The notes below the pieces were generated by a model. That model did no database searches, was not told the origin of the DNA, and was given only the letters and a program-made list of their open reading frames with translations. Both the position numbers and the translations under genes were made by a program. Positions 54,940 to 63,364 of a stretch of DNA of 64,000 nucleotides are shown one piece after another. Each line of letters opens with the position of its first letter. Positions within the stretch are counted from its first letter, which is position 1. Source of the stretch: Pseudomonas frederiksbergensis (GTDB taxonomy: Bacteria; Pseudomonadota; Gammaproteobacteria; Pseudomonadales; Pseudomonadaceae); the NCBI RefSeq assembly GCF_003732705.1, contig NZ_MOBR01000006.1:522004-586003 (forward strand), read 5' to 3'.

Positions 54940-55350
54940 ATGACATTTAAACAACTGCTGTTGATTCCCGGCCTGAGCGTGGTTTGTCTGCTGTCCGCCT
55001 GCGCTGGCCCGATGCCAAAACCCGATCCGGGCATGGCCTGGATCGGGCTTCAGGAAGAGTCGCCCAATGACATGCTGGCGGAGCGGGTGGACGGTCAGCG
55101 CATTGATGACGGTCGCTTCTTTGAAGTGACGCCCGGTGCCCATGATCTGGCGGTGACGTTGTTCGAGATTCCGAGCGGTGATTCGAACCAGGAGGATTGC
55201 GAGGGCAAGGTGCATTTCACGCAGTTTAAGGCGGGTGAGCATTATCGATTGGTGGAATCGAGTCTGGGGCAGGAGGTGAGTGCGCGGCTTGAGGATTCCC
55301 GCGGCAAGCAATTGGCGCAGACTGGCGATTTTCAGTGCATGCCCGGTTGA
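54940..55350 (+). CDS. Small lipoprotein, paralogue B
   Basis: 136 residues; MTFKQLLLIPGLSVVCLLSA with lipobox LSAC (Cys21) followed by AGPMPKPDPG, the same opening as paralogue A (MTFKPLLLLPG..CLLSACAGPMPK). The body also aligns (DGRFFEVTPGAHDLAVTLFE; HFTQFKAGEHYRLVESSLGQ), with a few-residue insertion and two extra Cys-containing turns near the C-terminus. ATG at 54940 is favoured by analogy and an AAGGA 10 bases upstream; ATG at 54922 is possible. Function unknown. Confidence 0.78.
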   Translation: MTFKQLLLIPGLSVVCLLSACAGPMPKPDPGMAWIGLQEESPNDMLAERVDGQRIDDGRFFEVTPGAHDLAVTLFEIPSGDSNQEDCEGKVHFTQFKAGEHYRLVESSLGQEVSARLEDSRGKQLAQTGDFQCMPG

Positions 55351-55358
55351 ACACCGAC

Positions 55359-55535
55359 CCGTAGGAGCAAAGCTTGCTCGCGATGGCGTCCTCGAAACCG
55401 CTATCGCGAGCAAGCTTTGCTCCTACGGGCGATGGTGTTGTCGAAACGGCTATCGCGAGCAAGCTTTGCTCCTACGGGCGATGGTGTTGTCGAAACGGCT
55501 ATCGCGAGCAAGCTTTGCTCCTACAAGGGCATGGC
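55359..55535. repeat. REP doublet followed by two same-direction REP copies, 49-bp period
   Basis: A forward REP (GTAGGAGCAAAGCTTGCTCG) is followed by three inverted copies CTATCGCGAGCAAGCTTTGC at 55401, 55450 and 55499, i.e. exactly 49 bases apart, with identical 20-odd base linkers (GGGCGATGGTGTTGTCGAAA). It differs from the other arrays because single REPs, not doublets, are amplified. Confidence 0.92.
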
Positions 55536-55546
55536 GATTGAACGGT

Positions 55547-56230
55547 TTATAGCGGCTCGGCAATCACATACCCCGACCCCCGCATCGTGCGAATCAACGG
55601 CGGTAAACCCGGTGGGTCGATCTTCTTGCGCAACCGACCGATGTGCACGTCGATCAGGTTGGTACCCGGGTCGAAGTGATATCCCCAGACCTCTTCGAAA
55701 ATCATCATCCGCGACAGAATCTGCCCCGGATTGCGCATCATGAATTCCAGCAGTTTGTACTCGGTGGGCAGCAGGCTCAGCGGCTGGTTGGCACGATTGG
55801 CCTCGTGGCTGATCAGGTCGAGTTCCAGGTCGGCGATGCGCAAGGTCGTTTCGAAGGTTTTGACCGGGCTCTTGCGTCGCAGCAACACTTCGACCCTGGC
55901 CGCCATCTCGTCGGTGGCGAACGGCTTGGCCAGGTAATCATCGCCGCCGGCACGCAAGCCGCGCACCCGTTCATCGACGTCGGAGAGGGCGCTGATCATC
56001 AGTATCGGCGTGGCCACGCCGATGGCCCGCAGCGTTGTGACAATCGCCAGGCCATCCAGCTCGGGAAGCATGCGGTCGAGGGTGATCAGGTCGTAATTGC
56101 CACTGACCGCGCTCACCAGCCCTTCGCGTCCATTGCTCACCCAATCCACTTCAAAGCCATGGCTTTGCAGTTCAGTGACGATTTCCCTGGCGGTCACGGC
56201 ATCGTCTTCGATGGTCAGGATTCGGGACAT
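55547..56230 (-). CDS. OmpR/PhoB-family response regulator (orphan)
   Basis: 227 residues: receiver domain with acidic pocket Asp9/Asp10 (TIEDDAVT), phosphoacceptor Asp52 (LITLDRMLP), Thr/Ser81 region MISALS and Lys102 (YLAKPF), then a winged-helix DNA-binding domain (~130-225: LSLLPTEYKLLEFMMRNPGQ; LIDVHIGRLRKKID). No histidine kinase gene is on either side, so the partner is elsewhere or the gene has been separated from it. Confidence 0.93.
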   Translation of the reverse strand: MSRILTIEDDAVTAREIVTELQSHGFEVDWVSNGREGLVSAVSGNYDLITLDRMLPELDGLAIVTTLRAIGVATPILMISALSDVDERVRGLRAGGDDYLAKPFATDEMAARVEVLLRRKSPVKTFETTLRIADLELDLISHEANRANQPLSLLPTEYKLLEFMMRNPGQILSRMMIFEEVWGYHFDPGTNLIDVHIGRLRKKIDPPGLPPLIRTMRGSGYVIAEPL

Positions 56231-56365
56231 GTCGGTTACCTATGCAGAGTTCCGGATGCCACGATTTTGCCAATAAACGGGTATCGACTTTCTGATGAAA
56301 GTTTCATGTTGCGATACAAGGGAAATGCGCTAGGCGGCCAGCGCTTTCTCATGCGTGGCCCCGAT

Positions 56366-56462
56366 CCCCTGTGGGAGCGAGCTTGCTCGCGATAGCGGTT
56401 GGCCAGTCAACATTGATGTTGAATGTGATGCCGCCATCGCGAGCAAGCTCGCTCCCACAGGG
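56366..56462. repeat. REP doublet
   Basis: CCCCTGTGGGAGCGAGCTTG..and complement ..CAAGCTCGCTCCCACAGGG, inner dyad CAACATTGATGTTGAATGTG. It ends just before the stop of the convergent-side hypothetical gene. Confidence 0.92.
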
Positions 56463-56482
56463 TGTATGCGTCTGACCGGGGA

Positions 56483-57337
56483 TTACTGGGTTGCTGGCAA
56501 CATCGCTTTGAGCTTGGCCATCATGGAGGCAGGCGCATCGGTGATCTTGTTGCCCGCCGGGTCCTTGCTACCCGAGCCGCTGGTGTCTACACCCGACAGG
56601 ATTTCCGCCAGATTATTGAAGTGCCCGTCTTTCTTCTTGCCCCCGGCGGCGACATCGCCCTTGTCGTACTGGGTCAACGCGTCCTGCAGGGTCTGGTGCT
56701 GGGTCAACCATTCGGGCTTGGTCTTTTCCTCGGGGCTCATGTTGTCGAGGAAATTCAGCGCAGCTTTGGCCCGGCCGATCGGATCATTGGCGAACGGGTC
56801 TTTCCAGTTTTTCTTTTGCTCTTCAGGGCCGCTGTAGTGACCCGACGCCAGCCGCGCCTGCTGTTGCATCAGCGCTTTGGCCGCTTCCTGCTCATCGCTG
56901 GAAAACTTGCCGCCTTCGTTGGTGGCCACGGCATTCAGCGAGCGGCGATCCAGATCGCCCATCAACGCATTCTTGTCTTCCACGCTGCCGTTGTAAGGCT
57001 TTTCCCCGGCCTTCATCTGCGCGTACTTGTCGTCCATGCGCTTGCGCGCATCCACGGCCACGTCCGCGAAGGTCTTGTCCTTGGAACTGGACACCGCGCC
57101 CGGCTGGGTCACGCCCAGCACCAGGGCGTCCGCGTTCATGCCCGCACGGACCGGAAAGTACGGCGCGTTGTTGCCGATCGAACCGCTGTAGTCGGTGGAT
57201 TTTTTCGAGAGACTGACCGCGTCATCGGTCTTGGCGTCTTTGGCCGCCTGCTCGGTGGCGCCGGGTTTAGCCCTGGCCTGGGCCGCCGCGCCATAAGCCA
57301 GCATCGCCGGGCTGTTGAAGGTTGAGGAGACGTTCAT
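56483..57337 (-). CDS. Hydrophilic protein of unknown function
   Basis: 284 residues; no signal peptide, membrane segment or recognised domain. The N-terminus is Ser/Ala/Thr-rich (MNVSSTFNSPAMLAYGAAAQ), the body is rich in Lys, Asp, Ala and Gln with helical stretches (ALNFLDNMSPEEKTKPEWLT; DEQEAAKALMQQQARLASGH) and the C-terminal part has Gly/Lys-rich loops. Composition fits a secreted or surface-adhering protein, possibly a flagellar or type III export substrate, but nothing proves it. ATG at 57337 preferred; the longer frame upstream is low quality. Confidence 0.6.
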   Translation of the reverse strand: MNVSSTFNSPAMLAYGAAAQARAKPGATEQAAKDAKTDDAVSLSKKSTDYSGSIGNNAPYFPVRAGMNADALVLGVTQPGAVSSSKDKTFADVAVDARKRMDDKYAQMKAGEKPYNGSVEDKNALMGDLDRRSLNAVATNEGGKFSSDEQEAAKALMQQQARLASGHYSGPEEQKKNWKDPFANDPIGRAKAALNFLDNMSPEEKTKPEWLTQHQTLQDALTQYDKGDVAAGGKKKDGHFNNLAEILSGVDTSGSGSKDPAGNKITDAPASMMAKLKAMLPATQ

Positions 57338-57495
57338 CGTTCGCTGCCTTGCGTGTATTGATGCTGATACATCGCAAGAACAGTGCCAGCAGGGAGAAGG
57401 GCAGCGGGAGGGCAGGTTTGTAGCGGTTTTGACATGTTTGCGCTGCGGCAAGGATTGCCGGGAGCGGCAAGTTATTGCCGCTTGAAACACAAAAC

Positions 57496-57592
57496 CCCTG
57501 TGGGAGTGAGCCTGCTCGCGAATGCGGTGGGTCAGTCAGCAGTGATGTTGACTGACATGGCCTATTCGCGAGCAGGCTCGCTCCCACAGGGA
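57496..57592. repeat. REP doublet (variant GAGTGAGCCTGC)
   Basis: CCCTGTGGGAGTGAGCCTGC and the complement ..GCAGGCTCGCTCCCACAGGG with an inner dyad GTCAGTCAGC..GTTGACTGAC. One arm carries GAGTGAGC while the other keeps GCTCGCTC, a rare mismatch within a pair. Confidence 0.92.
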
Positions 57593-57599
57593 TTGGGGG

Positions 57600-57971
57600 T
57601 CAGTCTTCTTTCTTCATCAGTCCAGCCAGCGCCGCAAACGGGTTGTGCGTCGCCTTGGCGATTTTCGGGCTGCTCAGTGAGCCTTCGTCGAAGTACTGCT
57701 GATCGGTGTAGCGCGAGTGTTCGTTGTCGTGGCAATACAGGCACAACAGTTCCCAGTTCGAGCCGTCCTGTGGGTTGTTGTCGTGGTTGTGGTCGCGGTG
57801 GTGCACGGTCAGTTCGCTGAGGCGCTTGCCGGAGAATTCACGGGCGCAGCGGCCGCACACGTGCGGGTACATCTTCAGGGCCTTGTCGCGGTAACCCATT
57901 TCCTTGTCGCGCTGGTTGTCGGCGAGGATGCGATCCAGCTTCGAGGTATTGGTTGGCGTTGACGAACTCAT
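57600..57971 (-). CDS. yajD: YajD-family HNH nuclease
   Basis: 123 residues; HNH endonuclease fold with zinc Cys pairs CGRCAREF and CLYCHDNEH, and the catalytic region LTVHHRDHNHDNNPQDGSNW (residues ~54-73). YajD is a widespread small HNH protein of unclear biological role. It ends beside a REP doublet. Confidence 0.9.
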   Translation of the reverse strand: MSSSTPTNTSKLDRILADNQRDKEMGYRDKALKMYPHVCGRCAREFSGKRLSELTVHHRDHNHDNNPQDGSNWELLCLYCHDNEHSRYTDQQYFDEGSLSSPKIAKATHNPFAALAGLMKKED

Positions 57972-58019
57972 GGGTTCACCTTTGTAAAAGACTAATGACG
58001 GTTATGTTCAGAGTTTAGC

Positions 58020-58706
58020 TCAGCCCTTGAGCTTCTCGGCAATCCAGATTGTATGGCGCGTGCCTTTGTTGCCGTGGGCGAAGACCTGGACTTCTTCGGC
58101 CTTGAAACCGGCCTTCTTCAATTTGTCGGAGAACTGCTTGTCGGCGCTGGCCGACCACACCGCCAGCACGCCTTTGGGCCGCAGGGCCTTGGCGCAGGCA
58201 CTCAGGCCGCCGGATGAGTAGAGCCAGCTGTTGGCCCGTTGGGTCAGGCCTTCGGGGCCATTGTCGACGTCGAGCATGATCGCGTCGAAACCTTGGGGCT
58301 CGGCTTGCAACACCTTGGCCACGTCTTCCATGCGGATCACCGTGCGCGGGTCGAGCAACGGGTTGCCGGCCTTTTCCCCCAGCGGCCCGCGATTCCACTC
58401 GACCACGCCGGGCACCAGTTCGGCGACCACCACTTCAGCGGTCTTGCCCAGGTGCTTGAGGGCGGAGGCGAGGGTGAAACCCATGCCCAGGCCACCGATC
58501 AACACGCGCGAATTCGGTCGGCCGGCGACCTTGCGGCACGGGATCTCGGCCAGGGCGTCTTCGGAGCCGTGCATGCGGGTGTTCATCAGTTGCCCGCCGT
58601 CGCCACCCTGGATCTTGATGACGAAATCCTCACCGTATTCGAACAGGCACAAGGCACCGCCGTTTTCAGGGATGGGGGCGGTGTCGAGCAGAACGAAACG
58701 TTTCAT
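58020..58706 (-). CDS. Spermidine-synthase-like (SpeE fold) methyltransferase-type protein
   Basis: 228 residues with the polyamine-synthase Rossmann fold: VLIGGLGMGFTLASALKHLG (glycine loop, residues ~69-88), VVAELVPGVVEWN, and DAIMLDVDNGPEGLTQ where SpeE has the catalytic Asp. The N-terminal beta domain of true SpeE is short here (DTAPIPENGGALCLFEYGED). Substrate uncertain. ATG at 58706; the frame continues open into the next gene's antisense strand but that is not coding. Confidence 0.8.
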   Translation of the reverse strand: MKRFVLLDTAPIPENGGALCLFEYGEDFVIKIQGGDGGQLMNTRMHGSEDALAEIPCRKVAGRPNSRVLIGGLGMGFTLASALKHLGKTAEVVVAELVPGVVEWNRGPLGEKAGNPLLDPRTVIRMEDVAKVLQAEPQGFDAIMLDVDNGPEGLTQRANSWLYSSGGLSACAKALRPKGVLAVWSASADKQFSDKLKKAGFKAEEVQVFAHGNKGTRHTIWIAEKLKG

Positions 58707-58794
58707 GGCAGGCTCTTGGGCAAAATTGGCATAAGGCAAACGGACGCAGTTGGGAGTAGCCTGCAAGCAGACAACAAGGCCAACGGAGCCATTG

Positions 58795-59085
58795 ATGAAG
58801 CGCACCATTCTAACGGTCATTGCCTTGGCCGCGCTCTCGATAACTGCAGTGCAGGCCCAGCAGCAGCAAACCATGCCCACCAGCCCGGCGCCGATGTCCG
58901 GTTCACCCGGCACCGCGACCCCCACGCCGTACCCGCAGATTACCCCCACCAGCGTGCCCAGGACCGGGCCTGGCAGCGGCGGCCCGCCACTGGTGCCGAT
59001 TGAAATGCCCAGCCCTCCGACCAAGGACCAGCCGTTGCCGGGCCTTGAACCGAACAGCACGAAGATCAAGTCGCCAGGGGGTTAA
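58795..59085 (+). CDS. Small proline-rich exported protein
   Basis: 96 residues; signal peptide (TILTVIALAALSITAVQAQ) then a low-complexity Pro/Thr/Ser/Gly chain (SPAPMSGSPGTATPTPYPQI). No domain. The mature chain of about 75 residues is probably disordered in the periplasm or envelope. ATG at 58795 has ACGGAG upstream. The stop overlaps the stop of the convergent cNMP-binding gene by 4 bases. Confidence 0.7.
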   Translation: MKRTILTVIALAALSITAVQAQQQQTMPTSPAPMSGSPGTATPTPYPQITPTSVPRTGPGSGGPPLVPIEMPSPPTKDQPLPGLEPNSTKIKSPGG

Positions 59086-59555
59086 ACCTGTTGCGAGAGC
59101 AGTTGCCCGTCCGCCATGCGCAGGCGTTTTGACAGCGAGACGGCGAGGGCGCGGATGATCTTGGCGGCGATTTTCGGTGCGTCGTTGAGCATTTTTTCCA
59201 GCGAGTCCTTGCCCAGGTTGAGTAGCTGGCAGTTGCTCGCCGCGACACAACTGGCCGAGCGCCGCTCGCCGTCGAGCACGGCCATCTCGCCGAACGCCCG
59301 ACCGCTGCGCAGGGTGGCCATGATCACCGTTTGCCCGTCGCTGTTGGTCTTCTGCACCGACACCTGGCCGGTATGGATGATGCACATGAAACTGCCGGCA
59401 TCGCCCTCGTGAAAGATCGCTTCGCCCTGGGCGATGGTGCTGATGCTGAAATAACCGGAAGCGGCGGCGAAGTCGGCCGGCAGCAGCTGATCGAACAGGC
59501 CGCAGTCCATCAGCCAGTCGCGAATTTCGTTGTTCAGTAAGGTCGGTTCTGACAT
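59082..59555 (-). CDS. Stand-alone cyclic-nucleotide-binding domain protein
   Basis: 157 residues made of one cNMP-binding beta-barrel (about 20-130) with the phosphate cassette FGEMAVLDGERRSASCVA (Glu and Arg that contact the cyclic phosphate) and a C-terminal helix. No helix-turn-helix follows, so it is not a Crp-type transcription factor. The ligand could be cAMP or c-di-GMP-type; partner unknown. Confidence 0.85.
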   Translation of the reverse strand: MSEPTLLNNEIRDWLMDCGLFDQLLPADFAAASGYFSISTIAQGEAIFHEGDAGSFMCIIHTGQVSVQKTNSDGQTVIMATLRSGRAFGEMAVLDGERRSASCVAASNCQLLNLGKDSLEKMLNDAPKIAAKIIRALAVSLSKRLRMADGQLLSQQV

Positions 59556-59600
59556 GTCGTCACGGTCTTTTTTGTTTTTTGCTGAATGATGCTCGTATCC

Positions 59601-59696
59601 CTGTAGGAGCGAGGCTTGCCCGCGAAGGCGTCGTGTCAGCCAACATAGATGTTGAATGTTGCGGCCTCTTCGCGGGCAAGCCTCGCTCCTACAAGG
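59601..59696. repeat. REP doublet (AGGAGCGAGG type)
   Basis: CTGTAGGAGCGAGGCTTGCC and complement GGCAAGCCTCGCTCCTACAA with an inner dyad CCAACATAGATGTTGAATGT, between the cNMP-binding gene and oligopeptidase B. Confidence 0.92.
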
Positions 59697-59743
59697 GTAG
59701 GTCGGCGTACGGGGTTTAAGACCCGTACACCGGGCCAAGTTCC

Positions 59744-61798
59744 TCAGGCAATGCCCAAAACCTTGAAAACAAATGCGTATTCGAGGGCTACGTCACGTAA
59801 TCCCTGGTAACGCCCGCTCATGCCGCCATGCCCGGCACCCAGTTCGGTCTTGAGCAGCAGGGGATTGTCGTCGGTTTTGGTCGCGCGCAATTTCGCCACC
59901 CACTTGGCCGCTTCCCAGTACTGCACGCGACTGTCGTTGTAGCCGGCGATCACCAGCGTGGCTGGATACGCCTGGGCGGTGACGTTTTCGTACGGGGCGT
60001 AGGCCTTGATCCGATCATAGACGTCCGGCTCTTCAGGATTGCCCCATTCGTCGTATTCAGTGACGGTCAGCGGCAAATCCGGGTCGAGCATGGTGTTGAG
60101 CACATCGACGAACGGCACCTCGGCAATCGCCGCCGCGAACAGCTCTGGACGCTGATTCAGCACCGCGCCGATCAGCAAACCCCCGGCGCTGCCGCCGCTG
60201 ATCGCCAATTGCGGCGCAGTGGTGAAGCCGTTGGCGATCAAATGCTCGGCGCAGGCGATGAAGTCGCTGAACGTGTTGTGTTTGTGTTCCTGCTTGCCGG
60301 CGCGGTACCAGGCTTCCCCCAGTTCACCGCCGCCACGCACGTGGGCGATGGCAAACGCCACGCCGCGATCCAGCAGGCTCAGGCGCGCGTGGGAGAACCA
60401 CGGGTCGAGGCTTTCGCCGTAGGCGCCGTAGCCGTACAGATACAGCGGCGTCGGCTTGCCGAGGGCTTCGCGTTTGACCACCAGGCTGATCGGCACCTGC
60501 GTGCCGTCCGGCGCGGTCGCCCACAGGCGTTGGCTGACGTAGGCATCGGCGTCGAACGGGCCGAGCACCGGGGTTTCCTTGAGGACTTTCTGCTCGCCGG
60601 TGGCCAGTTCCAACTGACGAACCTGCGCCGGACGGTTCAGCGCTTCGTAACGCAGGCGAATCTTGTCGCTGACGAATTCCAGACTGTTTTGCACATGCAG
60701 GCTGTAGGCCGCGTCCGGCAATTGCACGCGATAAGGCGCCAAACCTTGTGGGCGAACCTCGATGATCGGCAAGCCACCTTCGCGCAGGCTCAGGGTCACG
60801 GCTTCGACGTTCAGGCTCAGGCCTTCGATCATCACCGTGTCGCTGTGGGGGATCAGGTTCTGCCAGTCGGCCTCGGTCGGCGCCACGCCAGTATCGGCGG
60901 CGGTGTAGAGGGCGAAGTTGATGCCGTCGCGGTTGCTGCGAATGAACCAGGTCCATTGGCCGTCGAGGGCGCCGTGATCGACGTCGTATTCGTGATCCTC
61001 GACCCGTGGCGCCAGGCAGGTAAAGGGCTGGTGCGGCTGGAAGGCGTCGAGCACCCAGACTTCGCTGGTGGTCTTGCTGCCCAGGGACAGCAGCAATTGC
61101 TGTTCGGAGCTTGAGCGGTAGCAATGCAGGAAGAATCGCCCGTCCGCCTCATGGAACACTTCTTCGGCCGCCGTGCCGTCCAGCCGATAGCGCATCAGCT
61201 TGTGCGGGCGATGAGTGTCGTCCAGTTCGCCGAAAAACAGCGTCACGCTGTCGTTGGCCCAGGTCATGCTGCCGTCGCAGTCCTGGAATTCCAGTTCGCT
61301 GACACGGCCGTTGGACAATTCCTTCACGAACAGCGTGTAAATCTCATCGCCCGTGGTATCGAGGCTGTAGGCCAGGCGCTGGTGGTCCGGGCTGATGCTG
61401 AACGCGCCGAGGGAGAAAAAACCGCCCTTGGCCAGTTCGTTCGGGTCCAGCAGCAGGTGTTCCTGGCTTTCGTCGATGAGCAGGCTGTCATCCGCCGGGC
61501 GCGGGCAGCGGTAGTGACGAGCGTATTCATCACCCGCCGTGGTGCGGGTGTAATACAGGTACGGGCCCCACGGCGAGGGCAGGGACAGGTCGGTTTCGAG
61601 AATCCGGCCCTTGATCTCCTCGAACAGGGTTTCGCGCAGCCCGGCCTGATCGGCGGTTTGTGCTTCTTGATAGCTGTTTTCAGCCTTCAGGTAGTCGAGC
61701 ACCGCGTCGGTGTCGCGCTCCTGGAGCCAGGCATACGGGTCAACCCCTTCGGCCTTGCGGGCAATCGGGGCGCTGGTGACGTTGGCGGATAAGGGCAT
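59744..61798 (-). CDS. ptrB: Oligopeptidase B (prolyl-oligopeptidase family S9A)
   Basis: Cytosolic serine peptidase cutting short peptides after Lys/Arg. 684 residues from the ATG at 61798 (E. coli PtrB has about 686): N-terminal beta-propeller (WLQERDTDAVLDYLKAENSY onward) and C-terminal alpha/beta hydrolase with nucleophile Ser in ISGGSAGGLLIGAV, Asp region GYNDSRVQYWEAAKW and His in GAGHGGMSGRYQ. The 54 in-frame codons upstream are REP sequence. Confidence 0.93.
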   Translation of the reverse strand: MPLSANVTSAPIARKAEGVDPYAWLQERDTDAVLDYLKAENSYQEAQTADQAGLRETLFEEIKGRILETDLSLPSPWGPYLYYTRTTAGDEYARHYRCPRPADDSLLIDESQEHLLLDPNELAKGGFFSLGAFSISPDHQRLAYSLDTTGDEIYTLFVKELSNGRVSELEFQDCDGSMTWANDSVTLFFGELDDTHRPHKLMRYRLDGTAAEEVFHEADGRFFLHCYRSSSEQQLLLSLGSKTTSEVWVLDAFQPHQPFTCLAPRVEDHEYDVDHGALDGQWTWFIRSNRDGINFALYTAADTGVAPTEADWQNLIPHSDTVMIEGLSLNVEAVTLSLREGGLPIIEVRPQGLAPYRVQLPDAAYSLHVQNSLEFVSDKIRLRYEALNRPAQVRQLELATGEQKVLKETPVLGPFDADAYVSQRLWATAPDGTQVPISLVVKREALGKPTPLYLYGYGAYGESLDPWFSHARLSLLDRGVAFAIAHVRGGGELGEAWYRAGKQEHKHNTFSDFIACAEHLIANGFTTAPQLAISGGSAGGLLIGAVLNQRPELFAAAIAEVPFVDVLNTMLDPDLPLTVTEYDEWGNPEEPDVYDRIKAYAPYENVTAQAYPATLVIAGYNDSRVQYWEAAKWVAKLRATKTDDNPLLLKTELGAGHGGMSGRYQGLRDVALEYAFVFKVLGIA

Positions 61799-61869
61799 GA
61801 AGGGCTCTCGGACAATGTACGGAATAAGGGTTTCGCAGACATTCGGCAAATCTAGAGGCCTGTGCGGAT

Positions 61870-61963
61870 CCTGTGGGAGCGAGCTTGCTCGCGATGAGGC
61901 CAGTACATTCAATATCAATGTTGTCTGGCAGTCCGCCATCGCGAGCAAGCTCGCTCCCACAGG
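61870..61963. repeat. REP doublet
   Basis: CCTGTGGGAGCGAGCTTGCT..and complement, inner dyad CAATATCAATGTTG, in the divergent gap between ptrB and the membrane-protein gene, so it lies in a promoter-bearing interval, unlike most doublets in this window. Confidence 0.9.
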
Positions 61964-62046
61964 TTCTGTGTCTGGACCGACTGGTATTGGGACAAGCCGG
62001 ACGGGCGAAAAGTCGTTACTATAAGCGCCTCTTTGCCTGCCTTGCC

Positions 62047-62544
62047 ATGGACACCATGACCGAGAACGACTATCTGATCGCTTGGGGCCTCTACGCCTTT
62101 GCCGCTTTAGGCTGCCTGTTGGTGTGGATGCGCCTGACCCGCTGGATGTGGCGCTACCTGCGCGAGCCGCTGCGGTTGCTGGTGGCGGTGTTGCTGTTCA
62201 GCCCGACCATCATCGATCCGGTGAAGGAAAAGGTTGCCCCGGCCATCGCCATCACCGCCCTGGACCTGGCGTTCAAGGTGGGCAACAACGCCTGGCGGGC
62301 AATTTCCGATCTGTTCATGTACGGCATGATCGCGTTCGGCCTGTATCTGATTTTCGTGCTGATCCGCTTTCCTATCGAGCGTGCGTCCAACGCCCGCAAG
62401 GAACAGGCTGCCGCCGCCAAGGCCGCGATCAAGCCTGACGACTACGAAGACGAGCAACCGTTCGGCGTGGCCGGCGATGACCGCTATGGCCGTCCGCCGA
62501 TCCCGAACAACCCCCAGCGTTCGCGCATCGAACCGCGTTTGTAA
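62047..62544 (+). CDS. Small inner-membrane protein of unknown function
   Basis: 165 residues with membrane segments YLIAWGLYAFAALGCLLVWM, a re-entrant or second helix (LRLLVAVLLFSPTIIDPVKE) and MYGMIAFGLYLIFVLIRFPI, followed by a hydrophilic tail (about 50 residues, Lys/Asp/Pro-rich). No recognised domain. Starts ATG 62047 or 62056; neither has a good RBS. yafJ follows after 32 bases. Confidence 0.65.
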   Translation: MDTMTENDYLIAWGLYAFAALGCLLVWMRLTRWMWRYLREPLRLLVAVLLFSPTIIDPVKEKVAPAIAITALDLAFKVGNNAWRAISDLFMYGMIAFGLYLIFVLIRFPIERASNARKEQAAAAKAAIKPDDYEDEQPFGVAGDDRYGRPPIPNNPQRSRIEPRL

Positions 62545-62576
62545 CCTTGCCCCAGCATTGAAGCGAGAGTCCGAGC

Positions 62577-63353
62577 ATGTGTGAGTTATTGGGCATGAGC
62601 GCCAATGTCCCGACCGATATCGTGTTCAGCTTCACCGGGCTGATGCAGCGCGGCGGGCGTACCGGGCCGCACCGTGACGGCTGGGGCATCGCCTTCTATG
62701 AGGGCCGTGGACTGCGCCTGTTCCAGGACCCGGCGGCGAGCAGCGAGTCGGAAGTGGCCAATCTGGTGCAGCGCTACCCGATCAAGAGCGAAGTGGTGAT
62801 CGGGCATATCCGCCAGGCCAACGTCGGTAAGGTCTGCCTGTCCAACACCCACCCGTTCGTGCGCGAGTTGTGGGGGCGCAACTGGTGTTTCGCCCACAAC
62901 GGCCAGCTCGCGGACTTCGAACCGATCAAGAGTTTCTACCGCCCGGTCGGCGATACCGACAGCGAAGCGGCGTTCTGCGATTTACTCAACCGCGTGCGCG
63001 CCGCGTTTCCTGAACCAGTGGAAATCGAAGAACTGCTGCCGGACCTGGTGGCCGCCTGCGCCGAGTACCGCAGCAAAGGCGTGTTCAACTGCCTGCTCAG
63101 CGACGGCGACTGGCTGTTCTGCTATTGCTCGACCAAACTGGCGCAGATCACCCGTCGCGCCCCATTCGGCCCGGCACGCCTGAAAGACGTCGATGTGATC
63201 GTCGACTTTCAGGCCGAAACCACGCCCAACGACGTGGTCACGGTGATTGCCACCGAACCCTTGACCGAAAACGAAACCTGGACCCGCTACGAACCGGGCC
63301 AATGGAGCCTTTGGCGACGCGGCGAATGCGTCAGCCAGGGCAAGACCGAATAA
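62577..63353 (+). CDS. yafJ: Class II glutamine amidotransferase (YafJ family)
   Basis: 258 residues; after removal of Met1 the catalytic Cys2 becomes the N-terminal nucleophile ([14 protein letters not shown]), with the class II features [16 protein letters not shown] (glutamine site) and the conserved SNTHPF and FAHNGQL segments. It has no synthase domain; the acceptor of the released ammonia is unknown. DUF2937 follows after 11 bases. Confidence 0.93.
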   Translation: MCELLGMSANVPTDIVFSFTGLMQRGGRTGPHRDGWGIAFYEGRGLRLFQDPAASSESEVANLVQRYPIKSEVVIGHIRQANVGKVCLSNTHPFVRELWGRNWCFAHNGQLADFEPIKSFYRPVGDTDSEAAFCDLLNRVRAAFPEPVEIEELLPDLVAACAEYRSKGVFNCLLSDGDWLFCYCSTKLAQITRRAPFGPARLKDVDVIVDFQAETTPNDVVTVIATEPLTENETWTRYEPGQWSLWRRGECVSQGKTE

Positions 63354-63364
63354 GGACTTCCCCC

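Noticed and set aside
59828..61114. 428-residue plus-strand frame opposite ptrB
   Set aside because: Shadow of oligopeptidase B with its serine and histidine motifs on the minus strand.
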